From CAYQSU01 sp964420325 (GTDB lineage: Bacteria; Pseudomonadota; Alphaproteobacteria; Rhodospirillales; Defluviicoccaceae), in contig CAYQSU010000032.1 of assembly GCA_964420325.1 (NCBI GenBank), positions 1-37,192 on the forward strand: DNA of 37,192 bases. The letters are read 5' to 3'. The translations under genes and the position numbers were made by a program. Under the pieces are notes generated by a model. That model was not told where the DNA came from and searched no databases. It saw only the letters and a list, made by a program, of their open reading frames with translations. This document shows positions 21,496-29,032 of this stretch, piece by piece (position 1 is the first letter of the stretch; each line of letters opens with the position of its first letter).

Positions 21496-21744
21496 ATGGA
21501 GGAGTTGATCCGCAATCAGTGGCTCTGGACGGTCGTCCTCGGCGTGCTGCTCTTCCTCCCCGCGCGCCAAATGATCTGGGTGATGTCGGTGCGGCGCGAG
21601 GAGCGGAAGCAGGGCCGTGCCGCCGACGATGCGCAGCGGCAGGCGCTCAGGCGGCGCGCATCGGTCACCTCGGCGCTGCTCTGCTTCGTCTTCTCGGTTC
21701 TCTATGTCCAGGTGATGTTCCGCAGCATCCACGGCCAGCCATGA
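21496..21744 (+). CDS. Small two-helix membrane protein of unknown function
   Basis: The 82-residue protein has a helix near the N-terminus (LWTVVLGVLLFLPARQMIWV), a charged cytoplasmic-looking loop rich in Arg, Lys, Glu and Gln, and a second helix near the C-terminus (SALLCFVFSVLYVQVMF). I do not recognise a named family. GAAGAGA lies before ATG 21496. The stop overlaps the next ATG as ATGA (21741-21744), so it is translationally coupled to the TPR protein. The symporter terminator lies in front of it, so the pair needs its own promoter or read-through. Confidence 0.7.
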   Translation: MEELIRNQWLWTVVLGVLLFLPARQMIWVMSVRREERKQGRAADDAQRQALRRRASVTSALLCFVFSVLYVQVMFRSIHGQP

Positions 21745-22370
21745 CTCGGCACGGATACTTCACCCCGGGCGTCATCCGTCGCTTCATCGTCTTCGTCATC
21801 CTGGCGATGCTGGGCTGGGGGCTCTACATCACGGTCATCAACCCCCTGTTCGTGACAGCGCCGCCGGGAGACCACGAGGTCCGGCAGGGCGACATCCTTC
21901 TCTCGGAGAGGAAGTACACCCAGGCTCTCGAGCGCTTCGATGCGGCGCTCGACAAGATGCCCGATCACCGCGGCGCCCTGATGGGCCGCGCCATCGCCTT
22001 CCTCCAGACCGAGCGATACGACGAGGCGGAGGCGGCGTTCACCCACCTCATCGACTTTCTCGCCGCCGCCCTCGAGCCCGACGACACGACGGGCACCGGG
22101 GTGCTCGCCGGCGCCTATGCCAACCGCGGCATCCTTTACGACCGCCAGGGCCTCTACCAGAAGGCGCTCGACGACTACCTGCAGGCGCTCCGCATCGACG
22201 CCGGGGCCGTTTCGGGACCCGGCGTCTTCCAGAAGATCCTTTACGAGGCGCGGCCGTCGACGGTCAGCGACCGCGCCCGCTACCTTTACGAGCAGCTCCA
22301 GTTGCCCGAGGACCAGCGGCTCTTGAGGGTTCCCGAGAAGGACGCCAGGCAGCGGATGCACAAGCCCTGA
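21741..22370 (+). CDS. Membrane-anchored TPR-repeat protein
   Basis: This 209-residue protein has one N-terminal transmembrane helix (about residues 13-33, FIVFVILAMLGWGLYITVI) and then a soluble part. The soluble part has TPR-like helices: GDILLSERKYTQALERFDAA, ALMGRAIAFLQTERYDEAEA and AYANRGILYDRQGLYQKALDD. TPR proteins act as assembly or scaffold factors; the partner is not visible here. The soluble domain is probably periplasmic, by the positive residues ahead of the helix. It is coupled by ATGA to the preceding small membrane gene and ends 12 bases before the stop of the convergent gene at 22383. No specific function can be named. Confidence 0.8.
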   Translation: MTRHGYFTPGVIRRFIVFVILAMLGWGLYITVINPLFVTAPPGDHEVRQGDILLSERKYTQALERFDAALDKMPDHRGALMGRAIAFLQTERYDEAEAAFTHLIDFLAAALEPDDTTGTGVLAGAYANRGILYDRQGLYQKALDDYLQALRIDAGAVSGPGVFQKILYEARPSTVSDRARYLYEQLQLPEDQRLLRVPEKDARQRMHKP

Positions 22371-22382
22371 GCGGGCCTCGCC

Positions 22383-22583
22383 TCAGAACCGGACGACGCC
22401 GAGCACGTCCTGGAACAGCACGAGGCAGAAGAACACGGCGGCAATGCAGCCGAACAGAAGGTGGACGAACGTGGGCTCGCCGTCCTCGTCGCGAAAGCGC
22501 AGGCCGTGCCAGGCGATCACCGCGGTGACGCCCAGGAACAGCCAGTTGATCAGCGGCTCTGCGCTCCCTGCGAACTCGAACAT
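22383..22583 (-). CDS. Small two-helix membrane protein, unknown function
   Basis: A 66-residue protein with two hydrophobic segments (about 13-26 and 42-60) separated by a short charged turn, RFRDEDGEP. The composition is that of a genuine small integral membrane protein, and FVHLLFGCIAAVFFCLVLFQ is strongly hydrophobic. No family is recognised. The ATG at 22583 has no strong ribosome-binding site. The gene is read in the same direction as the 173-residue gene upstream (61 bases away), so the two may share a transcript. Confidence 0.6.
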   Translation of the reverse strand: MFEFAGSAEPLINWLFLGVTAVIAWHGLRFRDEDGEPTFVHLLFGCIAAVFFCLVLFQDVLGVVRF

Positions 22584-22643
22584 GCGACAAGCTTAGCGCC
22601 AGGGCAACCCGCCCACAACAGCGACTCTCGGCGGCGAAGCGCC

Positions 22644-23165
22644 TCAGGGATGTCCGGAGCCGGATGGCTCGTCGGCACGGCCCCAGCGCATGTCGTCGCG
22701 GGCGGGCGTTTGCAGCTCCCGTTTCTCGAAGTAGGGCGGCAGCAGGGACATCGGCTCCCGAACCGAACTGTTCGCCAGCAGAATGCTCGACACCAGCAGA
22801 AAGGCGATCACCCCGACCGCGGTGCAGAAGCGCTTCACCCCCTCGGGCACCACCGTATGGTAGTCGTGATCGTAGCGATGATAGGTGGGCGCATCGCAGT
22901 CGAGAGCCCCCCGCTCCTCGCGCATCAGGATCAGCCGGGCGTAGTGTCGCGCCCAGTGCGGAACCTCGTTCTTCAGCATGTAGGTGGCGAACAACTGGGC
23001 GACCAGGGCCTCGGGGAGGTCCTCGCCGAACCACTCGCGATAGGCGAGCTGGAGAAGCTGGAACTCGCCGACCTGAAGCAGGTTGGCGGCCTCGACCACC
23101 ACCAGGCGGTCGGCCATCTCCAGCTCCTCGCGGTCCGGATGGATCAGCGCCTTGAAGAAGTTCAA
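22644..23165 (-). CDS. Conserved-looking protein with one C-terminal membrane helix, unknown function
   Basis: The protein has about 173 residues. Residues 1-110 are soluble, helical and rich in aromatic and acidic residues (EFQLLQLAYREWFGEDL, LKNEVPHWARHYARLILMR). One transmembrane helix follows at about 116-132 (AVGVIAFLLVSSILLA) and then a short polar tail. TTG 23165 gives a natural-looking N-terminus, MNFFKALIHPDREELEMADR; the ribosome-binding site is weak, and ATG at residue 17 is an alternative start. I do not recognise the family. Codon pattern and protein composition support a real gene. The helix position suggests a tail-anchored cytoplasmic domain. Confidence 0.65.
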   Translation of the reverse strand: MNFFKALIHPDREELEMADRLVVVEAANLLQVGEFQLLQLAYREWFGEDLPEALVAQLFATYMLKNEVPHWARHYARLILMREERGALDCDAPTYHRYDHDYHTVVPEGVKRFCTAVGVIAFLLVSSILLANSSVREPMSLLPPYFEKRELQTPARDDMRWGRADEPSGSGHP

Positions 23166-23456
23166 TGCCCTGTCGCCCTCGTCAACACGGCCGCGGCCGC
23201 GCGTGCACCCGCCAGTATCCTACGTCGACGCACCGCCGCCAACGGCAATCTTGGGTCCGTGCCCCGCTCTCGTGCCGCGGGATGCCGGAAGCCGGCTCTT
23301 GTCTTCGAAGGAATACGACCGAGCCTGTCGCGCCGGATCATCGGCGGCGACGGATGGACATCCGTTGTGCGGATGGCGATGGCGGCGGCGGCCTCAGCGC
23401 CTGTACAACCGGGCACGCGCCGGCTAAGGTCGCCGCATGCCGGATGGAGGAGCACG

Positions 23457-23714
23457 GTGAGACGCTTTGGCCCGCTCGTCGCCTGCCTTCTGCTTGCGGC
23501 CTGTGCACGGCCCGAGCTCCTGTCCGGGACGCCCGAGGGCGCCTGGATCAAGGAGCCTTTGGTGAGCTTCGGCAGCCCGGACCGGACGGCCGAGGAGCAC
23601 TGCGCCCGCTTCGGCAAGAGCGCCGTCTTCCGGGCGACGCTCTCCGACGCCGCATCCGGCACGTCGGGCGGTTCGGGCACCTACCTGCCGATCCGGGTCT
23701 ACGACTGCCGCTGA
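23457..23714 (+). CDS. Small lipoprotein, unknown function
   Basis: Starting at GTG 23457 behind an excellent GGAGGAG site, this gives 85 residues. The N-terminus is a lipoprotein signal: a short positive start, PLVACLLLAAC, and C16 as the lipidated cysteine. The mature part is about 70 residues, with two further cysteines (EEHC and the terminal YDC) that could form a disulfide. It is a small periplasmic or outer-membrane lipoprotein with no domain I recognise. The 290 bases before it (23166-23456) contain no gene I can support. Confidence 0.75.
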   Translation: MRRFGPLVACLLLAACARPELLSGTPEGAWIKEPLVSFGSPDRTAEEHCARFGKSAVFRATLSDAASGTSGGSGTYLPIRVYDCR

Positions 23715-23748
23715 GAGGCCGCCGGATCCCGCCTACGCCCGCCCTTGG

Positions 23749-24714
23749 TCACGACAGCGGGCGCTCGGCGACCTCCTCGTCGCGGATCACGTAGGAGCCG
23801 CGAGGGGTCGCGACGGTGATGTCGTAGCGGCCGCGGCCGGTCTCGGCGAAGGCGACGCTGCGCACGTGCCGTTCCTCGCCAAGAACCGCGGCGGTGGGCC
23901 AGCGGAAGCGCCAGAACCGCTCGGGCGCCGGGGCGAGCACCAGGACGTCCGCTTCCCGCGCCGCCGTGCCGTCGCCCGCGACGATCTCGCTGGTGGCGAA
24001 CGGCCCCGCCTCGAGTTGCACGGCCGCGGCGGCGATCGCGTCGCCGGCCCGGGCGAGGCGGAACCCGGGTTGCGGCTCGGCCAGGCTCCGGGTCTCCTGC
24101 AGCCGCACCCAGTCGCCGCCCAGGAGATGGGCGGTCACCTCGGTCCAGGTGGCGCCGCCGTCGAGGGTCAGGTCCACCCGGCCGTGGCCGGCGGCCCGCC
24201 GCATCCAGCAGGAGAACGCGACCTCGCCTTCCGCGGCCGCCCATCCCACCATCGTCGCGAGGTCGCGTCCGGCGCGGAGCAGGGTCCCTTCGCCGACCTC
24301 CATGGGCCGCGTCGCGGCCCCCCGCTGCCGCTCCATGCCCGCCGCCGTCCACGTCGGTCCGACGAAATCGCCGCCCTCGGCGAGCAGATTGGACGCCGAC
24401 GGCTCGACGACGAGGCCGAGGAGCTCACCGGTCAACGGGTCGTGGTCGAAGCGGGGCACGTCCCTCCCGACGATCCGCAGCACCCCGCTGGCATCCCACA
24501 GGCTCGCCCGGCCCTCGCGCCTGAGCAGCGCTCCCTCCGGCATCGCCGCCCGGGTGAACTCGAACAGCACGCGGCCGCCCGCTCCGGCCGCAGCCTCCGC
24601 CGCCACGCCGGCGAGGGCGCGGGCGGCGACCGGCCCGGAGAAAGCGGCGAGCGCCGCCGCGCCGGCGCCCTGGGTGAACCGTCGTCGACTGATGACCATC
24701 CGATCAGCTGGCAT
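23749..24714 (-). CDS. Secreted protein with Tat-like signal, paralogue of the cadherin-repeat protein
   Basis: The 321-residue protein starts with a twin-arginine-like signal: SRRRFTQG followed by an Ala-rich hydrophobic stretch. The mature domain contains RFDHDPLTGELLGLVVEPSA, NLLAEGGDF, SCWMRRAAGHGRVDLT and a C-terminal WRFRWP. The same series occurs in the first 300 residues of the protein encoded at 25497-27590, so the two are paralogues. RFDHDP-x-TG-x-x-x-GL is also common in phage tail and virion proteins with a jelly-roll, glycan-binding-type domain. I infer a beta-sandwich binding protein outside the cytoplasm; the ligand is unknown. ATG 24714 is preceded by GGAGG. The gene is divergent from the small CTERM-type gene at 24911. 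Confidence 0.8.
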   Translation of the reverse strand: MPADRMVISRRRFTQGAGAAALAAFSGPVAARALAGVAAEAAAGAGGRVLFEFTRAAMPEGALLRREGRASLWDASGVLRIVGRDVPRFDHDPLTGELLGLVVEPSASNLLAEGGDFVGPTWTAAGMERQRGAATRPMEVGEGTLLRAGRDLATMVGWAAAEGEVAFSCWMRRAAGHGRVDLTLDGGATWTEVTAHLLGGDWVRLQETRSLAEPQPGFRLARAGDAIAAAAVQLEAGPFATSEIVAGDGTAAREADVLVLAPAPERFWRFRWPTAAVLGEERHVRSVAFAETGRGRYDITVATPRGSYVIRDEEVAERPLS

Positions 24715-24910
24715 CTGAGAAACGCCTCCACGCTAGAGGAACTGGAAAACTACACGACCGATCGTTGCGGCACAAGCCGGTCGCCGCGATGCCGCCGGTT
24801 CTGCATACCTCGATTGGGTTGCTTTCATGGTCCTTTTGAACCAATCGACCTTGGCATCCGGCGCCGCCCCTGCTAGCTTCGGCAATCGACGCAGACGAGG
24901 GAGAGGGGAG

Positions 24911-25474
24911 ATGGCGAAACGGGTTCTCGCCGCGCTGCTGGGCTTGCTGCTGGCCGCACCGGCCGCCGCCGCACCGATGAGCTTCGTGTTCTCGCAGACG
25001 GGATTCACCGGCGGCGGCACCGTCACCGGCTCCTTCACCGCCGATGACACCGACATGGACGGCCAGCTCACCTTGTTCTCTGCCGACGAGATCCTCGCGT
25101 TCTCGATGAGCTTCTCCGGCGGAGGCGGCGTTCCCGCCTTCACGCTCGGTCTCGACGACCTGATTGGCTTCGTCTACGACAACGACGGCGGCCCCTTGGG
25201 CGACGACGCCTCCGAGGGCATCGACGTATCCGACCTGAGCACCTTCGCCTGGCTGGTCGGCGCCGCGGTAACCACAGAGCCATCGTGCGGCTCGGTCGTG
25301 GGCTGCATCATCTACACCCCCGACTCCGAGACCGAGATCGTCCTGACCACCTCCGGGTCCGTCACCGTCGAGGCTGTTCCGGTGCCGGGAGCATTCATCC
25401 TGTTCGCGAGCGCGCTCGCCCTCGGCGGCTTGGGCGTGGCGGCATCGCGCCGCCGCCCCGCCCGCTGCCGCTGA
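24911..25474 (+). CDS. Secreted protein with VPLPA/PEP-CTERM-like sorting tail
   Basis: This 187-residue protein has a classic signal peptide (AKRVLAALLGLLLAAPAAAAP) and a mature part rich in Gly, Thr, Ser and Asp with few charged basic residues. The tail is VPVPGAFILFASALALGGLG followed by an Arg-rich end. It resembles the VPLPA-CTERM/PEP-CTERM sorting signals: a short Pro motif, one transmembrane helix, then arginines. Such proteins are processed by an exosortase and exported to the surface or extracellular matrix. No exosortase gene is in the window. GAGAGGGGAG lies directly before the ATG. Two mature cysteines (SCGSVVGC) may pair. The function of the body is unknown. Confidence 0.85.
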   Translation: MAKRVLAALLGLLLAAPAAAAPMSFVFSQTGFTGGGTVTGSFTADDTDMDGQLTLFSADEILAFSMSFSGGGGVPAFTLGLDDLIGFVYDNDGGPLGDDASEGIDVSDLSTFAWLVGAAVTTEPSCGSVVGCIIYTPDSETEIVLTTSGSVTVEAVPVPGAFILFASALALGGLGVAASRRRPARCR

Positions 25475-25496
25475 CACCGTCATCCGCCCCTCTCCG

Positions 25497-27590
25497 TCAC
25501 AGCCCGACGACGGTGACCGTCACCGTCGCCGTCGAGACGCCGCCCTGGCCGTCGGAGACGGCATAGGTGAAGCGGTCCTCGCCCGTGAAGCCCTCGTTCG
25601 GGCGGTAGACCACGACGTTCGGGTTGTGGCTGGCGAAGTTGGTCCGGCCGTTGCCCGCGCTGCCGAGGCCGACGACCGAGAGCGGGCTGCCGGGGTCGCT
25701 CCGGTCGTTGTCGAGGACGCGGATCTTGACCTTGGCGCCCTCGAGGGTGACGGCGGAGTCGTCCGTCGCCTGCAGGCCGCCATAGACCGCGCCGACGGTG
25801 ACCGTGACCGTCGCCGTCGCCGTCCCGCCGTTGCCGTCCGAGACCGTGTAGGTGAAGCGGTCCTCGCCGGTGAAGTTCTTGTTCGGCCGGTAGAGGACGT
25901 ACTCGAGGGCGCCCCAGCGCCGGATGCTCGTCCGGCCGTTGGCGGGCTTGGTCACATGGGTGATACGGAGCGCGTCGCCGTCGGCGTCATGGTCGTTGTC
26001 GAGCACGCGGATCGCCACCGACTTGTTCGCGTCCGTCGCCGCGGTGTCGTCGACCGCCACCGGGGCGTGGTTGACCGGACTCACCGTCACCGAGACGGAC
26101 GCCGTCGCCGTGCCGCCGTGGCCGTCGCTGACGGTATAGGAGAAGCCGTCCGCGCCGTGGAAGCCGGCAGCCGGCGTATAGGTGACGGTGCCGTCGGCGT
26201 TGATGCTGGCCGTGCCGTTCGTCGGCGCGCCCACGTTCACCACGGCGAGCGCGTCGCCGTCGACGTCGTGGTCGTTGGCGAGCACGCGGATCGTCACCGC
26301 CGTGTCCTCGTCCGTCGCCGCCGCGTCGTCGACCGCCACCGGCGCGTCGTTGACCGGCCGCACGGTCACGGTCACCATCGCCGTCGCCGTGCCGCCCTGA
26401 CCATCGCTGACGGTGTAGGAGAAGGCGTCCGCGCCGTTGAAGTCGGCCTTAGACGTATAGGTAACCGTGCCGTCGGCATTGATGCTGGCCGTGCCGTTCG
26501 CCGGCGCGCCCACGTTCACCACGGCGAGCGCGTCGCCGTCGGCGTCGTGGTCGTTGGCGAGCACGGGGATCGTCGCCGCCGTGTCCTCGTCCGTCGCCGC
26601 CGCGTCGTCGCTCGCCACCGGCGGCCGGTTCGCCGTCTCGATCTCGTCCAGCACCTCGTCGGTGAGCACGCTCACCCGCATGCCCCCGTTGATCGGATCC
26701 GTCCATTCGACGGTGACGTCGTAGACGTTGGGGGCGGCGACCTGGACGAACGACACCCTCTGGACGTGGCGCGCCTCCGACACCTCGGCGTCGGCCGGCC
26801 AGCGGAACCGCCATTGGGCGACGCCCGGAATGACGATCATGCGGAACGGCTCGGCGTTGCGGCTCTGCGGCTCGCCCGCCGTCGGCATCTCCGAGGTGGC
26901 GAACGGCTGCGCCTCAAGCTGGCAGAGGTCGACCTCGATCTCGTCCCCGGCCGCGCCGAGGCGAAGGCCGACGCTGGGCTCGGGCGTGGCGGCGGTCGCC
27001 TGGATCCGCTCCCAGGCCCCGCCGAGAAGCAGTGCCGTGACCTCGTGCCAGGTCTCGCCGCCGTCGGCGGTGACGTCGACCCGGCCGAGACCGCTCTGCC
27101 GCCGCACCCAGCAAGACGCGGTGAACGGCCCGGCCTCTGCCGCCGCCGGCACCGGCTCCGAGAGCACGGTCGCGCCGGCCGCGAGCGCGCGCAACAGGGT
27201 GCCCGTACCCGGCTCCTCGTCGAGATCGGTCGGCACCGGGGTCAGTCCCATGTCGGTGGCGAGCCACTCGTCTGACGCGAGATCGCGGCCGTTCGAGAGC
27301 GTGTTGGTGGTCTCCGCTTCCTGGACGAGACCGCGCAGATCGCCCGTCCCGGGGTCGTGGTCGAAGCGGGCGTCCGGCGGCGCGACGCGCTTCAGCCGGC
27401 CGCTCCAGGCCCACACCGTGGCGTCGGCGTGGGTCGCGACCTGGGAGTCGTGCGGCAAGACGCCGGCCATCAGATCGAACTCCATGGCGGCTGCGCCACG
27501 CCAGAAACAAAAGACGATGAAAACAGATAAAATTTTAGACGATAGAAGTTTTAGATTTATACTTGTCTTTCCGGTGCGAATCGTTCTCAT
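25497..27590 (-). CDS. Large secreted protein: jelly-roll-like domain plus four cadherin-like repeats
   Basis: The 697-residue protein starts with a probable signal peptide (ILSVFIVFCFWRGAAA), then a domain (about 36-320) paralogous to the protein encoded at 23749. Shared blocks include RFDHDP-x-TG, SCWVRRQSGLGRVDVT and QWRFRWP. Four repeats of 93-96 residues follow, each with PVAVDD, VLANDHDADGDAL, NADGTVTY and DGFSYTVSDGHGGTATA-like blocks. These are cadherin-like/VCBS-type Ig repeats with calcium-type DHDADGD motifs, typical of adhesins and biofilm matrix proteins. I chose ATG 27590 because the ATG at 27485 falls inside the region that aligns with the mature paralogue and would remove the signal. 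The protein ends right after repeat four with no anchor, so it is probably released or bound non-covalently. Confidence 0.85.
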   Translation of the reverse strand: MRTIRTGKTSINLKLLSSKILSVFIVFCFWRGAAAMEFDLMAGVLPHDSQVATHADATVWAWSGRLKRVAPPDARFDHDPGTGDLRGLVQEAETTNTLSNGRDLASDEWLATDMGLTPVPTDLDEEPGTGTLLRALAAGATVLSEPVPAAAEAGPFTASCWVRRQSGLGRVDVTADGGETWHEVTALLLGGAWERIQATAATPEPSVGLRLGAAGDEIEVDLCQLEAQPFATSEMPTAGEPQSRNAEPFRMIVIPGVAQWRFRWPADAEVSEARHVQRVSFVQVAAPNVYDVTVEWTDPINGGMRVSVLTDEVLDEIETANRPPVASDDAAATDEDTAATIPVLANDHDADGDALAVVNVGAPANGTASINADGTVTYTSKADFNGADAFSYTVSDGQGGTATAMVTVTVRPVNDAPVAVDDAAATDEDTAVTIRVLANDHDVDGDALAVVNVGAPTNGTASINADGTVTYTPAAGFHGADGFSYTVSDGHGGTATASVSVTVSPVNHAPVAVDDTAATDANKSVAIRVLDNDHDADGDALRITHVTKPANGRTSIRRWGALEYVLYRPNKNFTGEDRFTYTVSDGNGGTATATVTVTVGAVYGGLQATDDSAVTLEGAKVKIRVLDNDRSDPGSPLSVVGLGSAGNGRTNFASHNPNVVVYRPNEGFTGEDRFTYAVSDGQGGVSTATVTVTVVGL
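25500..26630 (-). repeat. Tandem coding repeats of about 279-288 bases (four units)
   Basis: The four cadherin-like units begin at about 26630, 26351, 26072 and 25784 on the minus strand, spacing 279, 279 and 288 bases. The first two are very similar even at DNA level (for example the block encoding ALAVVNVGAP-x-NGTASINADG). The third and fourth are more diverged but share RPN-x-x-FTGEDRFTY. This suggests recent duplication at the N-terminal side and a site prone to copy-number change. Confidence 0.9.
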
Positions 27591-27874
27591 CGTCTAGCCC
27601 CGCTGCTGTCCCAGACTTTGACGATGAGATTTAGTACTTAAAGGTTAACAATTACTACCATGAGATGCAGAGTCGCAGCGAGGCGCGGTTGCAATCGCAC
27701 GTCCGGGAAGGTCGCGGGGGGGGGATCGGAAACGGCGGCAGGCAACGCCGGAGACGGCGGCGGAGGCGCCGTTCTGCGCCGCGCATGCCCGGCCGTTCAG
27801 GCCGGCTCAGCGGGAGAGCGAATCAGATGGCAGGGTGGCGCCGGCGGTGGCGTCGGCGCGGCGAGCGGTTACGG
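27591..27874 (-). other. AT-rich leader of the cadherin-repeat gene and empty flank
   Basis: The 284 bases upstream of the cadherin-repeat gene contain an unusually AT-rich patch at about 27620-27665 (with AAAGGTTAACAATTACTA on the plus strand), likely promoter DNA. The AT-richness continues into the first 35 codons of that gene. I could not find a -35/-10 pair with normal spacing. The remaining part is GC-rich and shows no gene; frames there give low-complexity Gly/Arg peptides. Confidence 0.45.
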
Positions 27875-28294
27875 CTACTGCAGGCTCTTCAGCTCGAGCT
27901 TGAGCAGGATGCGCCCGTCCGTGCGCTCGAACTCGCGGATGATCGCGACATAGGTCACCGGGTCCCCCGGCTTCAGCGTGTCGATGGCGGACACCGGGAT
28001 CTGGAAGGTGACGTCCGGGTCCTCGCTGCCGGCACCGGGTTCGTCCATGTCGACGAACAGATGGCCCTCCTCGACGAAATCGTCGCCGCGGCGGCGGGCG
28101 GACTCCGTGACCCGGCCGGTCCAGCGGACGGCCTTGCCCTTGACCGACGGGAAGTACTGGTCGAACCCCGCGCCGTCGCCGGCCATGGCTTCGCGCACCT
28201 GCCCGAACGACACATCGGAAACCTCGGTCTCGCCGCAGGCGGCCACCACAAGCGCCGCGCCGACGGCGGCGGCCCGTGCCATGGTGCGAAACAT
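27875..28294 (-). CDS. Small lipoprotein with OB-like domain, unknown function
   Basis: ATG 28294 lies behind GGGGAGGAG and gives 139 residues. The signal ends in the lipobox VVAAC, with C20 as lipidation site. The mature part contains QYFPSVKGKAVRWTGRVTES, LFVDMDEPG, VTFQIPVSAIDTLKPGDPVT and a final LLKLELKSL. Its order of strands (a W-x-G-x-V core, then a repeated strand ending in V-x-I/L) resembles small periplasmic OB-fold proteins, but this is by eye only. It follows the gamma-carbonic-anhydrase-like gene by 151 bases on the same strand. Function unknown. Confidence 0.8.
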   Translation of the reverse strand: MFRTMARAAAVGAALVVAACGETEVSDVSFGQVREAMAGDGAGFDQYFPSVKGKAVRWTGRVTESARRRGDDFVEEGHLFVDMDEPGAGSEDPDVTFQIPVSAIDTLKPGDPVTYVAIIREFERTDGRILLKLELKSLQ

Positions 28295-28445
28295 CCCTGT
28301 GCTCCTCCCCCGCTTGCCCATCTTCGCCCGCCCGGTCCCGACTGGCGCCGGTCTCGGAGGCAGGGCAAGCGACTATGCTGCGCCGGAACGGGTAATGCAA
28401 CGGCCAAGCATCTGCCGCACGCGATCTCCGCGACGACGTCTCCGC

Positions 28446-28973
28446 CTAGTCCTGCTCGGCAGCGAGGCCGGCGCGGAAACGGCGGTAGTTGTCGACGTAG
28501 TGGCGGGCCGCCCGCTCCGTCTCGGCGAGTTGCTCGGGCGTCGCGTGGCGCACCACCCGGCCCGGCATGCCGAGGACGACGGAATGGTCGGGGATGGTCT
28601 TGCCCTCGCCGATCAAGGCCTTGGCGCCGACGATGCAGTTCCGCCCGATGCGTGCGCCGTTGAGGATGACGCTGCCGATGCCGATCAGGCTGCCGTCGCC
28701 GATGCTGCAGCCGTGCAGCATGGCGAGGTGGCCGACGGTGACATCGCGGCCGATCGAGAGCGGGAAACCGGGATCGGTGTGCAGCACGCAGCCGTCCTGG
28801 ATGTTGGTGTTCTCGCCGATGGTGATCGGCTCGCTGTCCCCGCGGATGACCGCGTTCCACCAGATGCTGGCGTGGCGCTCGAGGATGACGTTGCCGATGA
28901 CCACCGCCGTCGGCGCGATCCAGTAGTCGTCGCCGTGCGTGCGGATGCGGACCCCGTCGAGCGCGTACTTCAT
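28446..28973 (-). CDS. Gamma-carbonic-anhydrase family protein (left-handed beta-helix)
   Basis: This 175-residue protein is built of hexapeptide repeats (IAPTAVVIGNV, ASIWWNAVIRGD, ITIGENTNIQDG), the mark of a left-handed parallel beta-helix trimer. The three zinc ligands of gamma-carbonic anhydrases are present as H65 (VLHTD), H82 (VGHLAMLHG) and H87. RGD at 44-46 and Q59/D60 are also conserved in the family. Close relatives include YrdA, CaiE and PaaY, some of which have weak or no carbonic anhydrase activity, so the substrate is not certain. GGGAAGGG lies before ATG 28973. The protease gene upstream ends 59 bases before, suggesting cotranscription. Confidence 0.92.
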   Translation of the reverse strand: MKYALDGVRIRTHGDDYWIAPTAVVIGNVILERHASIWWNAVIRGDSEPITIGENTNIQDGCVLHTDPGFPLSIGRDVTVGHLAMLHGCSIGDGSLIGIGSVILNGARIGRNCIVGAKALIGEGKTIPDHSVVLGMPGRVVRHATPEQLAETERAARHYVDNYRRFRAGLAAEQD

Positions 28974-29032
28974 GACCCTTCCCGTTTCGCGTGCGCCCGC
29001 GCCAGGATGCCGGGCTCCCCCGCCGCGACCCG

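Noticed and set aside
25500..26630. CRISPR-like or intergenic tandem array
   Set aside because: The repeat unit is a multiple of three inside one open frame and encodes a known protein repeat; there are no spacers.
25626..27275. Open plus-strand frame of about 549 codons opposite the cadherin-repeat gene
   Set aside because: Periodic Arg/Val/His composition simply mirrors the coding repeats on the other strand.
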